DNA from: an uncultured Oscillospiraceae bacterium
Lineage (GTDB): Bacteria; Bacillota; Clostridia; Oscillospirales; Acutalibacteraceae
Direction of reading: 5' to 3'
NCBI GenBank assembly: GCA_902492045.1
Contig: CABUKB010000007.1
Span: 18,079 to 82,078 of the forward strand
Length of the DNA stretch: 64,000 nucleotides
In this document: in pieces, positions 16,453-24,539 of the stretch
Layout: every line of letters starts with the position of its first letter
Numbering within the stretch: the first letter of the stretch is position 1
Notes under the pieces: model-generated
Databases searched by the model: none
What the model saw: the letters and a program-made list of their open reading frames with translations, nothing else
What the model was told of the DNA's origin: nothing
Made by a program: the position numbers and the translations under genes

Positions 16453-17195
16453 TCGCGATTAAAAACAGCCGGGAACTCGCCAAGATGAAAGAGGCGTGCG
16501 TGATCTCGGCCAGGGCGCTCAAGCTGGCTGGAGAAGCGGTCGAGCCGGGGGTTACGACCGGCGAGATCGACCGCCTCATCCGTACGTATATCGAGAGTCA
16601 GGGCGCCAGGCCCTCTTTCCTCGGCTACGGCGGATTCCCCGCCAGCGCCTGCATCTCAGTCAACGAAACGGTCATCCACGGCATACCGGGCAAACGCGTC
16701 ATCCATGAGGGCGACATCGTCAGCGTGGACGTGGGCGCGTATTTGAACGGCTATCACGGCGACAATGCGGCCACCTTTGCCGCGGGGAAGATCGCCCCGC
16801 AGGCGCAGGCGCTGCTCGACGCGACCAGGGAAAGCCTGTACGAAGGCATCCGTCGGGCGGTCGCGGGCGGCCGGATTGGCGATATCGGCGCCGCCGTTCA
16901 GAAGTATGTCGAGGTGCGTGGTTACTCGGTGGTACGGCAGTTTGTCGGCCACGGAGTAGGCACGAACCTGCACGAAGATCCCAGTGTTCCGAATTTTGGT
17001 ACTCCCGGCCGCGGCCCACGGCTGCTTCCGGGCATGACAATCGCCATTGAACCGATGATCAATGCCGGCACCCATGAGGTCAAGGTCCTCAGGGACGGCT
17101 GGACGACGGTGACCGCCGACGGAAAACTCTCCGCTCATTTTGAGCACACCATCGCCATCACGCCGGACGGCCCCGTCATTCTGACGGTGGCCTGA
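16449..17195 (+). CDS. map: methionine aminopeptidase, type I
   Basis: A 248-residue metalloprotease removing N-terminal Met from new proteins. The metal ligands appear in order: Asp94 (VSVDVGAY), Asp105 (HGDNAATF), the His of VGHGVGTNLHEDP, and Glu residues in IAIEPMI and AHFEHTIAI. It has no N-terminal zinc or SH3 extension, so it is type Ia. The ATG overlaps adk. Confidence 0.97.
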   Translation: MIAIKNSRELAKMKEACVISARALKLAGEAVEPGVTTGEIDRLIRTYIESQGARPSFLGYGGFPASACISVNETVIHGIPGKRVIHEGDIVSVDVGAYLNGYHGDNAATFAAGKIAPQAQALLDATRESLYEGIRRAVAGGRIGDIGAAVQKYVEVRGYSVVRQFVGHGVGTNLHEDPSVPNFGTPGRGPRLLPGMTIAIEPMINAGTHEVKVLRDGWTTVTADGKLSAHFEHTIAITPDGPVILTVA

Positions 17196-17200
17196 GGGGG

Positions 17201-17470
17201 ATGGCTGTGGAAGAGAAACGCTCTTTCCGGCGGGGAGACGCCACGGTGTCGCTTTCCGGAAAGGACAGGGGACAGCCCTTTGCGGTCATCCGCGCCGGAG
17301 CCGACGGCGTATATCTGGCCAACGGCCGGCAGCGCCCTCTGGAACGACCCAAACGCAAAAACCCGAGGCATCTGGCGGCTCCGACCGCCACCCTTACCGA
17401 AGGATCAATGGCAACCAACCGTGAACTCCGCCGGGCTTTGGCCGCCTTGTTCGGGCGGCCCGGAACCTGA
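17201..17470 (+). CDS. KOW-domain RNA-binding protein
   Basis: An 89-residue protein in the slot between map and infA where many Clostridia carry a KOW-domain (L14e-like) gene. The KOW-like part is residues about 10-50 (GDATVSLSGKDRGQPFAVIR, then ADGVYLANGRQRPLERPKRK), followed by a basic tail. Start is ATG 17201 directly after GAGGGGG; GTG 17207 is an equally possible start. An RNA-binding or ribosome-associated role is inferred from fold and position. Confidence 0.75.
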   Translation: MAVEEKRSFRRGDATVSLSGKDRGQPFAVIRAGADGVYLANGRQRPLERPKRKNPRHLAAPTATLTEGSMATNRELRRALAALFGRPGT

Positions 17471-17508
17471 CAGGCGGAGCCGACCGTCACAAATGGGAGG
17501 TTATGTAC

Positions 17509-17727
17509 ATGTCCAAAGCGGACGTCATCGAACTGGAAGGCACCGTCGTAGAGGCGCTGCCCAACGCGACTTTCCAGGTACAGCTTGCAAACGGCCACCA
17601 AATCCTGGCGCATATTTCCGGCAAGCTGCGGATGAATTTCATCCGCATACTGCCCGGCGATAAGGTGACGGTGGAGATGTCCCCTTACGATCTGACCAAG
17701 GGCCGGATCACCTGGCGTACCAAATAA
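17509..17727 (+). CDS. infA: translation initiation factor IF-1
   Basis: A 72-residue S1-type OB-fold protein that binds the 30S A site. MSKADVIELEGTVVEALPNA and PYDLTKGRITWRTK are near-universal. ATG 17509 is eight bases from AAATGGGAGG; an in-frame ATG at 17503 is too close. Confidence 0.97.
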   Translation: MSKADVIELEGTVVEALPNATFQVQLANGHQILAHISGKLRMNFIRILPGDKVTVEMSPYDLTKGRITWRTK

Positions 17728-17844
17728 AAACGGGATTCCCCGATCCCGTACGCCATCCATCGGCCGCCGGGGGAACCCGGCTTGTCTCCGAACCCAAGAA
17801 TGTTGTGTTTGAAACGGCGCCGTCGGCGCGAAGGAGGTTTTGTC

Positions 17845-17958
17845 ATGAAAGTCCGGCCTTCTGTCAAAAAAATCTGCGAGAAATGCAAGATCATCAAACG
17901 CAAAGGCCGCGTTATGGTCATTTGCGAAAACCCGAAGCACAAGCAGCGCCAGGGCTGA
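17845..17958 (+). CDS. rpmJ: 50S ribosomal protein L36, zinc-binding
   Basis: A 37-residue protein: MKVRPSVKKICEKCKIIKRK at the start, then CENPKHKQRQG. The ligands C11, C14, C27 and H32 form the usual zinc site. ATG 17845 is well spaced after AAGGAGG. It sits between infA and rpsM as expected. Confidence 0.96.
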   Translation: MKVRPSVKKICEKCKIIKRKGRVMVICENPKHKQRQG

Positions 17959-17994
17959 TACAGGCGCGTTTATTCGAAAGGAAGGATAGAATCT

Positions 17995-18363
17995 ATGGCA
18001 CGTATAGCTGGTGTTGACCTGCCCAGAGACAAGCGCGTGGAAATCGGCCTGACCTATATTTTCGGCATCGGCCGCCGTTCCTCCAACGAGATTCTCAAGG
18101 CGACCGGCGTCAATCCCGACATCCGTGTGCGGGATCTGACGGAGGACGACGTATCAAAGCTGCGGGAGTACATCGACCATCACTACACGGTGGAAGGCGA
18201 CCTTCGCCGCGACATCGCGTTCGATATCAAGCGGCTGATTGAAATCGGCAGTTACCGCGGTGTCCGCCATCGCAAGAGCCTGCCGGTGCGGGGCCAGCGG
18301 TCCAAGACCAACGCCCGTACCCGGAAAGGCCCCCGCAAGACGATCGCCAACAAGAAGAAGTAA
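17995..18363 (+). CDS. rpsM: 30S ribosomal protein S13
   Basis: A 122-residue 30S-head protein that contacts the P-site tRNA. MARIAGVDLPRDKRVEIGLT and RGVRHRKSLPVRGQRSKTNA are diagnostic. ATG 17995 follows AAAGGAAGG. Confidence 0.97.
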   Translation: MARIAGVDLPRDKRVEIGLTYIFGIGRRSSNEILKATGVNPDIRVRDLTEDDVSKLREYIDHHYTVEGDLRRDIAFDIKRLIEIGSYRGVRHRKSLPVRGQRSKTNARTRKGPRKTIANKKK

Positions 18364-18378
18364 GCAGGAGGGATAAGA

Positions 18379-18792
18379 ATGGCTGCTGCCAAGACTACGG
18401 CACGCAAGGGTGCGACGACCACCCGCCGCCGCAAGGAACGCAAGAATATCGAGCGTGGTGCCGCGCATATCCAGTCCACGTTCAACAATACCATCGTCAC
18501 CATCACCGACACACAGGGCAACGCCCTGTCCTGGGCAAGCGCGGGGGAACTCGGGTTCCGCGGTTCCCGGAAGTCCACGCCTTTCGCCGCCCAGACGGCG
18601 GCCGAGACGGCGGCCCACGCAGCGATGGAGCACGGTCTGAAGACCGTGGAAGTCTATGTCAAGGGCCCCGGTGCCGGCCGCGAGGCGGCGATCCGTGCCC
18701 TGCAGACCGCCGGACTCGAGGTCACGATGATCAAAGACGTGACCCCGATCCCCCACAACGGATGCCGTCCTCCCAAAAGAAGACGCGTTTAA
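18379..18792 (+). CDS. rpsK: 30S ribosomal protein S11
   Basis: A 137-residue platform protein. GAAHIQSTFNNTIVTITDTQ, GPGAGREAAIRALQTAGLEV and the end HNGCRPPKRRRV are hallmarks. The N-terminus has a basic, disordered extension typical of the family. ATG 18379 follows AGGAGGG. Confidence 0.97.
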   Translation: MAAAKTTARKGATTTRRRKERKNIERGAAHIQSTFNNTIVTITDTQGNALSWASAGELGFRGSRKSTPFAAQTAAETAAHAAMEHGLKTVEVYVKGPGAGREAAIRALQTAGLEVTMIKDVTPIPHNGCRPPKRRRV

Positions 18793-18816
18793 CCGACTAC
18801 AGGAGGTGCAACCAAT

Positions 18817-19446
18817 ATGGCTAGATATACCGGCCCGGTGTGCAGGCTTTGCCGCCGCGAAGGCCAGAAGTTGTTTCTGAAGGGCGAACGCTGCTATACC
18901 AAAAAGTGTTCCGTTGACCGCCGCTCCTATGCCCCGGGGCAGCACGGCCAGGCGCGCAACCGGAAAGCGTCCGAATACGGCCGCCAGCTGCGGACCAAGC
19001 AGTATGCCAAGCGGTATTATGGCGTTTTGGAAAACCAGTTCCATCACTATTTTGAACTGGCGGCCAAAATGCCGGGCGTGACGGGTGAAAACCTGCTGCG
19101 CCTACTCGAATCCCGCCTGGACAACGTGGTTTATCGCCTCGGTTTCGCGAGCTCCCGCGCCCAGGCCCGCCAGCTTGTGACCCAGGGCCATTTCGCTGTG
19201 AATGGCCGCAAGGTCAACATCCCCTCCTACCTGACCCGCCCGGGCCAGGTGGTGACGGTCAGGGAAGGCAGCCGCTCCCTCGGCAGCCTGAAAGCGATTT
19301 TCGAGGCCAACAGTTCCCGCCCGGTTCCGAAGTGGCTGGACCTCAATCGTGAGACCCTCGAAGCCAAGATTGCCGCCGTACCGGCCCGCGAAGACATTGA
19401 GCTTCCGATTGAAGAAACCCTCATCGTCGAGCTGTACTCGAAGTAA
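18817..19446 (+). CDS. rpsD: 30S ribosomal protein S4, cysteine-containing form
   Basis: A 209-residue assembly-initiating protein. The N-terminus has C9, C12, C26 and C31 (CRLC, then RCYTKKC), the zinc-binding C+ variant. The S4 RNA-binding domain is at about 98-160 (LLRLLESRLDNVVYRLGFAS). Its place between rpsK and rpoA is the clostridial arrangement. Confidence 0.97.
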   Translation: MARYTGPVCRLCRREGQKLFLKGERCYTKKCSVDRRSYAPGQHGQARNRKASEYGRQLRTKQYAKRYYGVLENQFHHYFELAAKMPGVTGENLLRLLESRLDNVVYRLGFASSRAQARQLVTQGHFAVNGRKVNIPSYLTRPGQVVTVREGSRSLGSLKAIFEANSSRPVPKWLDLNRETLEAKIAAVPAREDIELPIEETLIVELYSK

Positions 19447-19448
19447 GA

Positions 19449-19488
19449 GGCGTCCCCGGCGCCTGACCGGGGGCACGCCGCCCTTTTT
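19449..19488 (+). terminator. candidate attenuator between rpsD and rpoA
   Basis: A GC-rich stem (GGCGTCCCCGG and CCGGGG plus ACGCC, with a two-base bulge) followed five bases later by CTTTTT. It lies inside the operon, so it probably only reduces read-through into rpoA. Confidence 0.4.
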
Positions 19489-19568
19489 CCGACTATATAT
19501 CCGGACATCCCTGTTTCCGGCGTTCTGCCGTGGGGGATTTGTTCCGCTTTTACAAGGAGGGTTTTTGC

Positions 19569-20522
19569 ATGATTGAGATTGAAAAGCCCAGAATCGAAGC
19601 TCAGGATCTCGCCGCCAACGGTACGTACGGCAAATTCGTGGTGGAGCCGCTCGAGAGAGGCTACGGCACCACCCTGGGAAACAGCCTGCGCCGCGTGCTG
19701 CTGTCCTCCCTGCCCGGCGTGGCCGTTGTTTCGCTGAAAATTGATGGGATCCTGCATGAGTTTTCCACCATCGAGGGTGTTAAAGAGGATGTGACCGAGA
19801 TCATCCTCAATATTAAGGGCCTGACTGCCCGTATCAACGGAGATGGACCCAAGGTCGCATACATCGAGGCCGAAGGCCCCTGCGAGGTGACGGCGGGTTC
19901 GATCAAATGCGACAGCGAGGTCGAAATCCTCGAACCCGATATGCATATTGCCACGCTGGGCGACGGCGCCAAGCTGTATATGGAAATCACTCTCGACAAG
20001 GGCCGCGGATATGTCCCGGCGGAGAGGAACAAACAGCAGTTGCAGCCGATGATCGGCCTGATTCCGGTCGATTCGATCTATACGCCGGTGCAGAAGGTCA
20101 ATTACACCGTGGAGAATACCCGTGTCGGCCAGATCACCGACTATGACAAGCTGACGCTCGAAGTGTGGACAAACGGCACGATTTCCGCCAAAGAAGCGGT
20201 TTCTCTCGGTGCGAAGGTGCTCACCGAGCATTTGAACCTGTTTGTGGATCTGTCTGGCGAGGCGTATGCCGGGGATTCCATTATGGTGGAGAAGGATGAC
20301 AAGGGCAAGGAAAAGGTTCTGGAAATGACGATCGAGGAACTCGATCTGTCGGTTCGCTCCTTCAACTGCCTCAAACGGGCCGGCATCAACACCGTCGAGG
20401 ATTTGATCAGCAAGTCCGAAGAGGATATGATGAAGGTGCGCAACCTGGGCCGCAAGTCGCTGGAAGAGGTCATCAACAAACTGGCGTCGCTGGGCTTCAG
20501 CCTGTACGCCGAAGAGGATTAA
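19569..20522 (+). CDS. rpoA: RNA polymerase alpha subunit
   Basis: A 317-residue subunit that nucleates RNA polymerase assembly. The N-terminal domain has YGTTLGNSLRRVLLSSLPG; the C-terminal domain that contacts UP elements and activators has LDLSVRSFNCLKRAGINTVE and RNLGRKSLEEV. ATG 19569 follows AAGGAGG and gives MIEIEKPRIEAQD. Confidence 0.97.
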   Translation: MIEIEKPRIEAQDLAANGTYGKFVVEPLERGYGTTLGNSLRRVLLSSLPGVAVVSLKIDGILHEFSTIEGVKEDVTEIILNIKGLTARINGDGPKVAYIEAEGPCEVTAGSIKCDSEVEILEPDMHIATLGDGAKLYMEITLDKGRGYVPAERNKQQLQPMIGLIPVDSIYTPVQKVNYTVENTRVGQITDYDKLTLEVWTNGTISAKEAVSLGAKVLTEHLNLFVDLSGEAYAGDSIMVEKDDKGKEKVLEMTIEELDLSVRSFNCLKRAGINTVEDLISKSEEDMMKVRNLGRKSLEEVINKLASLGFSLYAEED

Positions 20523-20573
20523 CGCCGCCGCCCGCTTGACAGGGCGCATACCGATGGAAAAGGAGTGAATCAC

Positions 20574-20918
20574 ATGCCCGGAACCAGAAAGCTCGGCAGG
20601 CCGACGGCTTCCCGTCTGGCGATGCTCAGAGCCATGGTGACCTTCCTGCTGGAGAAAGGCCGGATCGAGACCACCGTCACCCGCGCCAAGGAAGTCCGGT
20701 CCATGACCGAAAAAATGATCACCATTGCCAAGGACCCCACCCTGGCGAATAAACGTCTCGTATTCTCGTTTGTCACCAAGGAGAGCGTGTCCAAAAAGCT
20801 GTTTGACGAGATCGCCCCCCGCTATGCCGACCGCAACGGTGGGTATACCCGGATCATCAAGACCGGCGCCCGCCGCGGCGACGCCGCCGAAATGGCGATC
20901 ATCGAATTGGTCAAATAA
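20574..20918 (+). CDS. rplQ: 50S ribosomal protein L17
   Basis: A 114-residue protein ending the operon. GTRKLGRPTASRLAMLRAMV and the TRAKEVRSMTEKMITIAK helix are typical. ATG 20574 is chosen over GTG 20565, which overlaps the AAGGAG site. A strong hairpin follows. Confidence 0.97.
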   Translation: MPGTRKLGRPTASRLAMLRAMVTFLLEKGRIETTVTRAKEVRSMTEKMITIAKDPTLANKRLVFSFVTKESVSKKLFDEIAPRYADRNGGYTRIIKTGARRGDAAEMAIIELVK

Positions 20919-20932
20919 AACAGAGAAACGCC

Positions 20933-20960
20933 AAGGCGGAACCGGGAACGGTTCCGCCTT
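20933..20960 (+). terminator. terminator of the ribosomal operon
   Basis: An 11-bp perfect stem, AAGGCGGAACC / GGTTCCGCCTT, around a 6-nt loop just after rplQ. The T run is short. Confidence 0.75.
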
Positions 20961-21390
20961 TGTCATGCCGCCAGCCAGGATGGGTAAGGGTTTCCCCCGC
21001 CTTGTCAAAAGGCGGGGCCGGGGACAGCCCCGCCCCACGCGTCCCGCCGGTGGCGAATATCGATCGGAGATATCTTTCGGAGCCGGTGCGCGGGAAGGGC
21101 GGGGCATGGCCGGGGAGAGGGGTGCGGGAGGCCCCATCGCCGGGGGCCGGGTCCCGAAACGACAGGGGCCCGGGGTTCCCCAAACAGGGGGCGCGGGCCT
21201 TTGGTTTATTTCCCGGGGAATGGGCTATTATGCGGCGTTGCGCCCGGCCGCTTCCTCCAGCCGCCGCCCGATGAGGCGGGATGACGAACCGGGAAAGGCG
21301 GCCACGGGGGACCGTGGCTGCCTTTCCCGGCCGGCCGGGTTTGCATACGCCCTGGTTTCCGCGTCGGTTCGCACCCGGACGGGAAAAAGG
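20961..21390. other. GC-rich non-coding gap with palindromes
   Basis: No gene is supported. It contains a palindromic element at 20995-21056 (CCCCGCCTT / AAGGCGGGG hairpin followed by GCCCCGCCCCACGCG) that resembles, in opposite orientation, a stretch at 45786-45830. It also contains a 17-bp hairpin at 21291-21328. Open frames here are GC-rich shadows without ribosome-binding sites. Confidence 0.5.
21291..21328 (-). terminator. long hairpin downstream of the metal importer operon
   Basis: A 17-bp stem with a single G-U pair and a GGGA loop. It lies 60 bases past the last minus-strand importer gene and could end or stabilise that transcript. There is no T run. Confidence 0.45.
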
Positions 21391-22203
21391 TTATTTCGCG
21401 CGCCGGCCCATGAAATAGGTGCCGAAGAAGAGGACGGCGGACACCAGCACGATGGTCGGCCCGGCTGCCACGGCGTTGAGATAGGAGAGGGACAGCCCGA
21501 GCAGCCCGGAAAAGAGGGAGAAAACCAGCGCGAGCAGCAGGTAGCTGCGCATGCTTCTCGCCACGTTGCGAGCCGCCGCCGCCGGCAGGATGAGCATGGC
21601 GTTGATGAGAAGCAGGCCGACCCATTGAATGGCGAGCATGACCACCACCGCGATGACGATGACAAACAGGTTGTCGAAAGCTCCCACGGCCAGGCCCTTG
21701 CTCCTCGCCAGCGGCGCGCTGATGCTCACCGCGTGGAACTGGTTGAAGCAGCAGAGCCACAGCGCCGCAACCACCGCGAGCGTGATCCCCAGCACCCACA
21801 GCTGCCCCGAAGAGACCGACAGGATATCCCCGATGAGGAGACTCTGATAATTGGAGAACCCGCCGCGGGACAGGATGACCAGTCCCAGTGCCACGCCGCA
21901 GGAGGAAAAGACCCCGATGACCGTATCGGTGGAGGACAGGCGGGAATGGCGGATGCGGTTCATCAGCAGGGCGAAGATCACCGCAAACAGAACCATCGCC
22001 GGTCCCGGTTCGGCCAGGCCGAAGATCACCCCGATCCCCACCCCGGTCAGGGCGGAATGCCCGAGGGCGTCGGAGAAAAAGGCCATGCCGTTGTTGACCA
22101 CCAGGGTGCCGAGCAGGGAAAACAGCGGCATGATGAGCAGAACCGCGATCAGAGCACGGCGCATGAAGTCGTAATCAAATAGGGTAAGCAGCGCGTCAAT
22201 CAC
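21391..22203 (-). CDS. znuB: zinc/manganese-type ABC importer, permease
   Basis: A 270-residue membrane protein of the ZnuB/TroC/MntB family, forming the channel of a metal importer. About eight hydrophobic helices are visible. The family features NNGMAFFSDALGHSALTGVG and SSTDTVIGVFSSCGVALGLV are present. It starts at GTG 22203 after GAGGAGGA and overlaps the ATPase gene by eight bases. The metal is probably zinc, judged from the partner binding protein. Confidence 0.87.
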   Translation of the reverse strand: MIDALLTLFDYDFMRRALIAVLLIMPLFSLLGTLVVNNGMAFFSDALGHSALTGVGIGVIFGLAEPGPAMVLFAVIFALLMNRIRHSRLSSTDTVIGVFSSCGVALGLVILSRGGFSNYQSLLIGDILSVSSGQLWVLGITLAVVAALWLCCFNQFHAVSISAPLARSKGLAVGAFDNLFVIVIAVVVMLAIQWVGLLLINAMLILPAAAARNVARSMRSYLLLALVFSLFSGLLGLSLSYLNAVAAGPTIVLVSAVLFFGTYFMGRRAK

Positions 22204-22936
22204 GGCGATCCTCCTCTCCGGAAAAAGCCGCCGAAAAGGCGGGCGTCGCGAACACCTCGTCCGGCCGGCCGTGGGCGAGCACCGTCTTGTCCAGCAGCAC
22301 CACCCGGTCGGCCGCCCGCCGCACGAACTCCAGATCGTGGGAGACGAGCAGGATCACCATATCGGCCGTGGCCTTGAGATCCTCGAGCAGGGAATAGAAA
22401 TCCCGAAGCCCCGCCCGGTCCACGCCGGATACCGGCTCGTCCAGCACAAGCAGGTCGGGCATGGGGAGGGTGGCAATCGCCAGCAGCACCCGTTGCAGTT
22501 CTCCGCCCGACAGCCGGCCCGCCGGGCGGTCAAGCAGCCCGTCCGCCCGGAAGCGGGAAAAATGCTCCCGCAGTTTACGTTCGATGCGGCGGCTTTTGGG
22601 AAGAAAGGCGGGATATGCGGAGGTAAAGGCCAGGGCCAGGTCATACACCGTCGCCGGGGACCCCCGGTCCAGATCCAGGGATTGGGGCACATAGCCGATG
22701 CGGGGCCTGCCCGCCGTGGATACCCCGCCGTGGCCGCTGAAATCGACTTTGCCGGTGTGAGGGATTTCCCCAAGAATAGCCCGCAGCAGGGTGGATTTCC
22801 CCGCTCCGTTGCGGCCGATCAGGGCGGTCAGCTCTCCGCAATGCGCGTGAAGGCTGACATCCTGCAGCAGGACCGCGCCCCCCAGCGTGACGCCGATATG
22901 TTCAATTTTTAAGCAGTGCAGTCCGCAGTGTTCCAC
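22196..22936 (-). CDS. znuC: zinc/manganese-type ABC importer, ATPase
   Basis: A 246-residue nucleotide-binding subunit. Walker A GRNGAGKST is near residue 42, the signature LSGGELQRV near 141, Walker B LLVLDEP near 160 and the switch His in LVSHD near 198. The start is GTG 22936 after AAAGGTGG. It lies between the binding-protein and permease genes of one operon. Confidence 0.87.
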   Translation of the reverse strand: MEHCGLHCLKIEHIGVTLGGAVLLQDVSLHAHCGELTALIGRNGAGKSTLLRAILGEIPHTGKVDFSGHGGVSTAGRPRIGYVPQSLDLDRGSPATVYDLALAFTSAYPAFLPKSRRIERKLREHFSRFRADGLLDRPAGRLSGGELQRVLLAIATLPMPDLLVLDEPVSGVDRAGLRDFYSLLEDLKATADMVILLVSHDLEFVRRAADRVVLLDKTVLAHGRPDEVFATPAFSAAFSGEEDRRD

Positions 22937-22985
22937 TGTGTTTCCACCTTTCGCGGTCAGGATGAGCCGGGCCGGGAACAGACCC

Positions 22986-23930
22986 TTACCGATTTTCCAG
23001 CGCGCTCAGATTCGCATCCATGGCGGCCAGCCACCGTTCGGACGGGGCGGTCCCCTCTGCCGGTTTCACCGCCGTATCCAGAATCACCGTCCGGCTGGAG
23101 GCCGCGTAATCCGCGAGATAGGCGTATGCGACGGGATACTGCGCGTCGTACAGCAGCAGCACGTTTCGTCCCCGGACGGCGTCCGCCGCCGCCGCCAGTT
23201 CCCCCGCCGAAGCGCCGCTATCCTCCCCGATGGAGAGCGCGGCCGTGACATGGAGGGAGAGGTCGGCGGCCAGATACGCGGCCGAATCGTGAAAGGTCAC
23301 ACAGTCGAGGCCCTTCAGGGACGAGGCCAGGCGGGCGGCGCGGGCTTCGATTTCCCGGATTTTTTCGAGATAGTTTTCGGCGTTGACCCGATAGTCCTCC
23401 GCATGGGCGGGATCGGCTTCCATAAGCGCGTCCCGCAGATTTTCCACCTGCCGGGCATAGCGGGCGGGGCTCATCCAGATGTGCTCGTTGACCGTGTGAT
23501 GGTGGTCCCCGCCGGATTCCTCCTCGCCGTGTTCGTGTTCCAGCCCGCCGCCCTCTAAGAGGGCAATCCCCTGTGCGGTGTCGGCCACCCGCAGATCCGG
23601 GAGCTGGGACAAGGCGGAGGACAGGAAGGACTCGGCCCCTGCGCCGTTCAAAACCAGGAGATCCGCCCCTTTGAGGGCGATCATCTCCTCGGGCGACAGC
23701 TGATAATCGTGGAGGCAGCCGGTCTGAGGCTGGGTCAGACAGGAAACGGTCACGCCGTCGATGCCGCCCGCCACCTGGAGCGCGGCCGTGTACATGGGAT
23801 AAAAACTCGCCACGACAGCAAAGCCTTCCTCCTGCCGGGTGCGGTAGTGCCCGAGCAGGGCTGTAATGCCCAGGGATGCCGCGGCAATGCCCGCCATAAG
23901 AAGCGCCACGCCGCCGTAAAGTCGTTTCAT
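22986..23930 (-). CDS. znuA: zinc-type ABC importer, solute-binding protein
   Basis: A 314-residue cluster A-I binding protein anchored by an N-terminal hydrophobic helix (no lipobox Cys is evident). The likely metal ligands are the His of GCLHDYQLS (about 73), the His of NEHIWMSP (about 149), a His near 214 in CVTFHDSA, and an Asp or Glu near 280. Between the first two is a His/Glu-rich loop (EHEHGEEESGGDHHH), a typical feature of zinc-specific members. First gene of the operon, with the operator palindrome 18 bases upstream. Confidence 0.87.
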   Translation of the reverse strand: MKRLYGGVALLMAGIAAASLGITALLGHYRTRQEEGFAVVASFYPMYTAALQVAGGIDGVTVSCLTQPQTGCLHDYQLSPEEMIALKGADLLVLNGAGAESFLSSALSQLPDLRVADTAQGIALLEGGGLEHEHGEEESGGDHHHTVNEHIWMSPARYARQVENLRDALMEADPAHAEDYRVNAENYLEKIREIEARAARLASSLKGLDCVTFHDSAAYLAADLSLHVTAALSIGEDSGASAGELAAAADAVRGRNVLLLYDAQYPVAYAYLADYAASSRTVILDTAVKPAEGTAPSERWLAAMDANLSALENR

Positions 23931-23947
23931 GAGCCGGTTCCTCTCTG

Positions 23948-23970
23948 TTATTGCAAACTGTTTGCAATAA
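23948..23970. promoter_or_regulatory. perfect 23-bp palindrome, Zur/Fur-like operator
   Basis: Arms TTATTGCAAA and TTTGCAATAA around CTG, matching perfectly. It covers the predicted transcription start of the metal importer operon. Size and symmetry fit a Fur-superfamily repressor; Zur is the best guess from the target. The regulator gene is not in the window. Confidence 0.75.
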
Positions 23971-23998
23971 TCCTATCTCAATCGTCCCCAAAAGTCAA
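23970..23998 (-). promoter_or_regulatory. sigma-A promoter of the metal importer operon
   Basis: On the minus strand TTGACT (23993-23998), 17-bp spacer, TAGGAT (23970-23975). The palindrome begins at the last base of the -10 element, so bound repressor would block initiation. Confidence 0.7.
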
Positions 23999-24083
23999 GG
24001 TTTCGGCCGGATGCTCAGAAAAAGAAGAGGGGAGGGTCCGGCGGCGGTTTTTGGTTCCGAGAGCGGAAAGCCCGGAATACTCC

Positions 24084-24112
24084 TTGTCAGACGGACGAAA
24101 ATACAGTATAAT
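24084..24112 (+). promoter_or_regulatory. sigma-A promoter of darA-holB-ricT
   Basis: TTGTCA (24084-24089), a 17-bp spacer, TATAAT (24107-24112), about 70 bases upstream of darA. Confidence 0.8.
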
Positions 24113-24183
24113 AAAAGTGTTCCGGGAATTCCGCATGGGCAGATGCCGCCTGCCGGCGGCCGGAACAGTATGGAGGAACAGCT

Positions 24184-24510
24184 ATGTCAATGAAATTGAT
24201 CTTTGCCATTGTCAATAAGGACGACAGCGGTTCCGTTTCGTCCGCTTTGACCCGGGCGGGCTTTTCCGTCACCAAACTCGCCACCACCGGCGGCTTCCTT
24301 AAGGCGGGCAACACCACCTTCCTGATGGGGACCGACGACAGCCGGGTGGACGAGGTGATCTCGATTATCGAGCAGCACTCCCGCAAGCGCAGCCAGACGG
24401 TACTCAGCGACACGTACGGCGCCAGCACCTATGCCTCGTTCCCCATGGAGGTGACGGTCGGCGGCGCCACCGTGTTTGTCACCGACATCGAGCGTTATGA
24501 GAAGCTGTAA
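24184..24510 (+). CDS. darA: cyclic di-AMP receptor, PII-like (DarA/PstA)
   Basis: A 108-residue PII-like signalling protein that binds cyclic di-AMP as a trimer. MKLIFAIVNKDDSGSVSSAL, then FSVTKLATTGGFLKAGNTTF and GVDDDRV-like (GTDDSRVDEVISIIEQ) are the family pattern. Its place upstream of holB and ricT matches the yaaQ-holB-yaaT arrangement of Bacillus, though the yaaR homologue is missing. Downstream partners are unknown. Confidence 0.9.
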   Translation: MSMKLIFAIVNKDDSGSVSSALTRAGFSVTKLATTGGFLKAGNTTFLMGTDDSRVDEVISIIEQHSRKRSQTVLSDTYGASTYASFPMEVTVGGATVFVTDIERYEKL

Positions 24511-24539
24511 CCGCTTTTGCGCAGAACGCGGGGGTTTCC

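Noticed and set aside
19227..21137. Minus-strand open frame of 636 codons opposite rpoA and rplQ
   Set aside because: Antisense shadow; runs across well-identified genes on the other strand.
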